Shown: positions 41,261 to 44,631 of the stretch, one piece after another
Position numbering within the stretch: the stretch's first letter is position 1
How the letters are laid out: the number at the start of each line of letters is the position of its first letter
Assembly: GCA_018623495.1 (NCBI GenBank)
Contig: JAAZVP010000018.1
Location: forward strand, 1-44,631
From: Halothiobacillus sp.
Lineage (GTDB): Bacteria > Pseudomonadota > Gammaproteobacteria > JAAZVP01
DNA length: 44,631 nucleotides
Direction: 5' to 3'
Translations under genes and position numbers: made by a program
The notes under the pieces: generated by a model
Told to the model about the DNA's origin: nothing
What the model saw: only the letters and a program-made list of their open reading frames with translations
Database searches by the model: none

Positions 41261-42094
41261 ATGACGGCGCTGATCGCGGCCCTCGCCGAGGCCTTCCGCG
41301 GCGCCTCGCCGGTACTCCAGGCGCTGGTGGCCACCCTGTTCACCTGGGGAATGACCGCGGCCGGTGCCCTGCCCGTCTTTTTCACCGACCGCGAGAACCG
41401 GCGCCTGCTCGACATCCTGCTGGGCTTCACCGGCGGGGTGATGATCGCGGCCAGCTACTGGTCGCTGCTGGCCCCCGCCATCGAGATGGCCGAGGACGGA
41501 CCGCTGCCGGCCTGGTTCCCGGCGGTGGTCGGCTTCGTCACCGGGGCGATCTTTCTGCGCCTGGCCGACATGCTCCTGCCCCACCTGCACCTCAACGCCC
41601 CGGTCGAGGAGGCCGAGGGCGTCAAGACCACCTGGGAGCGCACCACCCTGCTGGTGCTCGCCATCACCCTGCACAACATCCCCGAGGGCCTGGCCGTGGG
41701 AGTGGCCTTCGGCGCCCTCGCCTTCGGCCTGGACTCCGCCAGCCTGGGCGGGGCCATCGCCCTGGCCCTGGGCATCGGGATCCAGAACTTTCCCGAGGGG
41801 ATGGCCGTCGCCATGCCCCTGCGCCGCGAGGGCGTGAGCCGCTTCAAGAGCTTCTGGTACGGCCAGCTCTCCGGCGTGGTCGAACCGATCGCCGGGGTGA
41901 TGGGGGCCGCGGCGGTGCTCTTCTGGGAGCCGTTCCTGCCCTATGCCCTGGCCTTCGCCGCCGGCGCGATGATCTTCGTGGTGGTCGAGGAGGTGATCCC
42001 CGAGGCCCAGCGCAGCGGCAACGCCGACGCCGCCACCATGGGCGTGGTGGCCGGCTTCGTGGTGATGATGACCCTCGACGTCGCCCTGGGTTAG
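41261..42094 (+). CDS. ZIP-family metal transporter
   Basis: [24 protein letters not shown] and [20 protein letters not shown], the ZIP TM4/TM5 metal-binding motifs; 277 aa. Confidence 0.93.
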   Translation: MTALIAALAEAFRGASPVLQALVATLFTWGMTAAGALPVFFTDRENRRLLDILLGFTGGVMIAASYWSLLAPAIEMAEDGPLPAWFPAVVGFVTGAIFLRLADMLLPHLHLNAPVEEAEGVKTTWERTTLLVLAITLHNIPEGLAVGVAFGALAFGLDSASLGGAIALALGIGIQNFPEGMAVAMPLRREGVSRFKSFWYGQLSGVVEPIAGVMGAAAVLFWEPFLPYALAFAAGAMIFVVVEEVIPEAQRSGNADAATMGVVAGFVVMMTLDVALG

Positions 42095-42111
42095 CCGGGA
42101 TCTCAACCGAC

Positions 42112-42156
42112 CCGTCATCCGCCGGTCATCAATCGTTCAAGCAACCCGCCGAGAAT
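42112..42156 (+). promoter_or_regulatory. Pho-box-like tandem repeat plus -10 upstream of the phosphoesterase gene
   Basis: CCGTCAT-CCGC-CGGTCAT-CAAT-CGTTCAA (units at 42112, 42123, 42134; 11-bp period), then 10 nt, then GAGAAT (42151-42156). Confidence 0.6.
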
Positions 42157-42204
42157 GGTGCCGGAGCCAACAGGGGTCACCGGTCGTGACCCGGAGCGCC
42201 GGGG

Positions 42205-43032
42205 ATGAGCAAGTACAACAGTGTCTGGGTTTCCGACGTCCACCTGGGGCTGCGCGACTCCCAGGCCGACTGCCTCAACGACTTCCTCCAGCGGGTGGAA
42301 TGCCGCAACCTCTACATCGTCGGTGACCTGATCGACTTCTGGCAGGCACGGCGCGGCTGGTCCTGGACCATCGCCCACAGCCGGTTGATGCAGACGGTGC
42401 TCGCCCGGGCCATGGAAGGCACCCGGGTGGTCTACATCCCCGGCAACCACGACGAGATCGCCCGCGATTTCCAGGGGCTGGATTTCGGCGGCATCCGCAT
42501 CGAGCGCGAATGCATCCACGAGTCGCCGGACGGCCGGCGTTTCCTGGTCCTCCACGGCGACGAGTTCGACGGCGCCGTGCAGTGCCGCGTGCCGTCCTGG
42601 CTGGGCGACTTCGCCTACGACGTGCTGCTCGCGGCCAACCGCTGGGTCAACCACGCCCGCCGCCGCATGGGCTTCGGCTACTGGTCGCTGGCCAACTTCC
42701 TCAAGACCCGCATCCGCGAGGCCGCCACCCACATCGAGCGCTTCGAGAATGCCGCCGTGCACGAGGCCCGTTCCCGCGACCTCGACGGCATCATCTGCGG
42801 CCACATCCACAAAGCCGAGATCTGCGAGATCGACGGCACCCTCTACTGCAACGACGGGGACTGGGTGGAATCGGGCACGGCCCTGGTGGAGCACACCGAT
42901 GGTCGGCTGGAGCTCATCGAGGCCCTCGACGAGCAGCGCGTCCTGTTGCGCGAGGGCCGTCGCCGGGTCACCGGCCAGCCCGCCGGCGGCCTGGAGCCCG
43001 CGCCGCAGCACTCCCGCGACACCCTCGGCTGA
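42205..43032 (+). CDS. COG2908-type calcineurin-like phosphoesterase; PlcP-like phospholipase C or UDP-2,3-diacylglucosamine diphosphatase-like
   Basis: VWVSDVHLGLRDSQADCLNDFLQRVECRNLYIVGDLIDFW...VVYIPGNHDEIARDF...LVLHGDEFDG...GIICGHIHKAEI; 275 aa. Confidence 0.88.
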   Translation: MSKYNSVWVSDVHLGLRDSQADCLNDFLQRVECRNLYIVGDLIDFWQARRGWSWTIAHSRLMQTVLARAMEGTRVVYIPGNHDEIARDFQGLDFGGIRIERECIHESPDGRRFLVLHGDEFDGAVQCRVPSWLGDFAYDVLLAANRWVNHARRRMGFGYWSLANFLKTRIREAATHIERFENAAVHEARSRDLDGIICGHIHKAEICEIDGTLYCNDGDWVESGTALVEHTDGRLELIEALDEQRVLLREGRRRVTGQPAGGLEPAPQHSRDTLG

Positions 43033-43064
43033 CCGCCATCCCCGCCCGGGCGGAACGCGGCCCT

Positions 43065-44240
43065 TCAGTCGCTTTCCGCCCCGCCCTCGACCACCTCGCC
43101 GTAAAAGCCCGCCAGGCGCTCGGCCATCGCCCCGGCCGACCAGCGCTCCGCGTCGCCGCGGGCCCCCGCCCGCAGCCGCTCCATCCGCACGGGGTCGCCC
43201 AGTACCGCCACCACCGTTTCGGCGAAGCCGGCCACCGCGTCCGGGGCCAGTACCGCCCCCTCGGCGTCCCCCACCACCTCGCGGGTGCCCATCACCCCGG
43301 TGGAGACCACCGGCAGGCCACTGGCCAGCGCCTCCAGCAGCACCAGGCCCTGGGTCTCGGTGCGCGAGGCGAAGACGAACAGGTCGCCGGCCCGGTAGCA
43401 GGACTGCAGCCCGCCGTCGCGGTCCAGGTAGCCCACGAAGCGCACGTTGTCCACCAGCCCCAGGGCCTCGACATCGCGCCGCAAGGCGGGTTCCGCCGGC
43501 CCCTTCCCGGCAATCAGCAACAGCACGTCGGGGAAGGTTTCGCGCACCCGGGCGAGGACGTTGAGCAGAAAGCCGACGTTCTTCTCGAAGGCCAGCCGGC
43601 CGACGAAGACCAGGGTCGGCCGTTCGGCCGGGATCCCGTGGCGTTGGCGAAAGGCCGGGCCGTCGCCCGACTCGAACTGCCCGCGCTCCAGCCCGGTGGG
43701 GATGATGCGCGCGGTGGTGCCGATGCCGTAGCCGCGCAGCACGTCCAGCATGGCCCGCGAGGGCACCACCAGCCCGTCCACCGCGTTGCACTGGCGCCGC
43801 GAGAAGCCCCGGGCGGCGGCCCGCAGCCAGCCCGGCGGCATCCAGCGCATGTAGTTCTTGAGGTATTCCTCGAAGAAGGTGTGATAACTCTCGACTACAG
43901 GGATGCCCAGCCGGCGCGCGACCCGCACGCCCCGGTAGTGGGCGATGAAGGGGGTCTGCACGTGGACCACGTCGAATGCCTGCCCGGCGGTCAGGCGGTC
44001 GAGCGTCCGGTCGAGGTCCGCGCCCCGCATCAACCGGTCCTCCGGCGACATCACCACCCGGCGGGCCGGCACCCGGTGGATGCCCGGCTCGTCGTCGGGC
44101 TCGCCCCCGTAGGCCGGGCAGACCAGGGTGACCGAGTGCCCCTGGGCCTCGAGCGCCTGGCGAAAGAGCCCGATGGAAGTGGAGACCCCGTTGACCCGGG
44201 GAAAATAGGTGTCCGAGAGCATCAGGACGCGCATGGGCAC
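43065..44240 (-). CDS. GT4-family glycosyltransferase, possible Agt-like diacylglycerol glycosyltransferase
   Basis: MRVLMLSDTYFPRVNGVSTSIGLFRQALEAQGHSVTLVCPAYGG...VVESYHTFFEEYLKNYMRW...LVFVGRLAFEKNVGFLLNVL...ETQGLVLLEALASGLPVVS; 391 aa. Confidence 0.9.
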   Translation of the reverse strand: MPMRVLMLSDTYFPRVNGVSTSIGLFRQALEAQGHSVTLVCPAYGGEPDDEPGIHRVPARRVVMSPEDRLMRGADLDRTLDRLTAGQAFDVVHVQTPFIAHYRGVRVARRLGIPVVESYHTFFEEYLKNYMRWMPPGWLRAAARGFSRRQCNAVDGLVVPSRAMLDVLRGYGIGTTARIIPTGLERGQFESGDGPAFRQRHGIPAERPTLVFVGRLAFEKNVGFLLNVLARVRETFPDVLLLIAGKGPAEPALRRDVEALGLVDNVRFVGYLDRDGGLQSCYRAGDLFVFASRTETQGLVLLEALASGLPVVSTGVMGTREVVGDAEGAVLAPDAVAGFAETVVAVLGDPVRMERLRAGARGDAERWSAGAMAERLAGFYGEVVEGGAESD

Positions 44241-44336
44241 GTCCCGCTCGACTGGAAATGGGTGGCAGGCATCGGGCGCTCGGCAGTGTGGGCCGCAAGA
44301 GGCCCGATTCTATCGAATTCCCCTCTCGCTGCCATG

Positions 44337-44364
44337 CCCGGGTGACCCCCGGGACGTTCCCGGG
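44337..44364. repeat. Three CCCGGG palindromes spaced exactly 11 bp
   Basis: CCCGGGTGACC CCCGGGACGTT CCCGGG at 44337, 44348 and 44359, in a divergent intergenic region. Confidence 0.8.
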
Positions 44365-44444
44365 TTCGCCGAATCGTCACAAAACCCTGCTAGAACCATC
44401 CGGGTAACGCCATTGTCGACGGCTCGAGGAGCGGAGGAAATCCC

Positions 44445-44631
44445 ATGGCCAAGCGACTGTCCCTCAAGGGGCTCAACGAAGAGATCGACAGCCTGCGCCG
44501 GCAGGTCCTGTCGCTGGAGAGGCAGGTCGAGCAGAAGGTCGGCTCGGCCTTCGGGTCCGCCCTTGCGCGTCTTCGAGGCGGCCCGGCAGCGCTCCCCCGG
44601 GGCGTCACCCCGGAGATGCGGCACCGGATGA
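44445..44631 (+). CDS. Small coiled-coil hypothetical protein, N-terminal part (runs off the right edge)
   Basis: MAKRLSLKGLNEEIDSLRRQVLSLERQVEQKVGSAFGSALARLRGGPAALPRGVTPEMRHRM, open to the window end; GGAGGAAA Shine-Dalgarno-like sequence upstream. Confidence 0.65.
   Translation, partial: MAKRLSLKGLNEEIDSLRRQVLSLERQVEQKVGSAFGSALARLRGGPAALPRGVTPEMRHRM

Noticed and set aside
42205-43032. Calling this gene lpxH outright
   Set aside because: It has the phosphoesterase fold, but the adjacent GT4 gene and Pho-box-like array favour a PlcP-like role; left without a symbol.

Overview
High-GC gammaproteobacterial chromosomal segment, probably Chromatiales/Ectothiorhodospiraceae-like (lineage is inference). 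I found no tRNA, rRNA, CRISPR array or mobile element. It carries the conserved envelope/translation superoperon. Minus strand, in transcriptional order: rpsB-tsf-pyrH-frr-uppS-cdsA-dxr-rseP-bamA-skp-fabZ-lpxA-fumC-hyp, then (after a plus-strand segment) rnhB-dnaE-accA-tilS, then pyrG-kdsA-eno-ftsB-ispD-ispF, then a truncated PDC-like sensor gene. Plus strand: gnnA-like/gnnB-like/lpxB, and map-glnD-rluA, a secretin-like/membrane-protein pair, Sel1-SPOR, dapC-dapD-arsC-like-dapE, ZIP transporter, a COG2908-type phosphoesterase, and a truncated coiled-coil gene. Main points of interest: (1) a gnnA-gnnB-lpxB unit predicting amide-linked (GlcNAc3N) lipid A, inverted relative to the usual lpxA-...-lpxB-rnhB order, with lpxD missing from its usual slot and an LpxA with ruler and active-site substitutions; (2) a PlcP/Agt-like lipid-remodelling pair with a Pho-box-like 11-bp repeat array and a correctly spaced -10 upstream of the phosphoesterase; (3) a triple CCCGGG array phased at 11 bp in the divergent promoter region of the glycosyltransferase; (4) glnD lacking any ATG/GTG/TTG start at the expected N-terminus; (5) several strong U-poor hairpins at gene junctions. 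Homology calls and E. coli alignments were made by eye from memory, without database searches.
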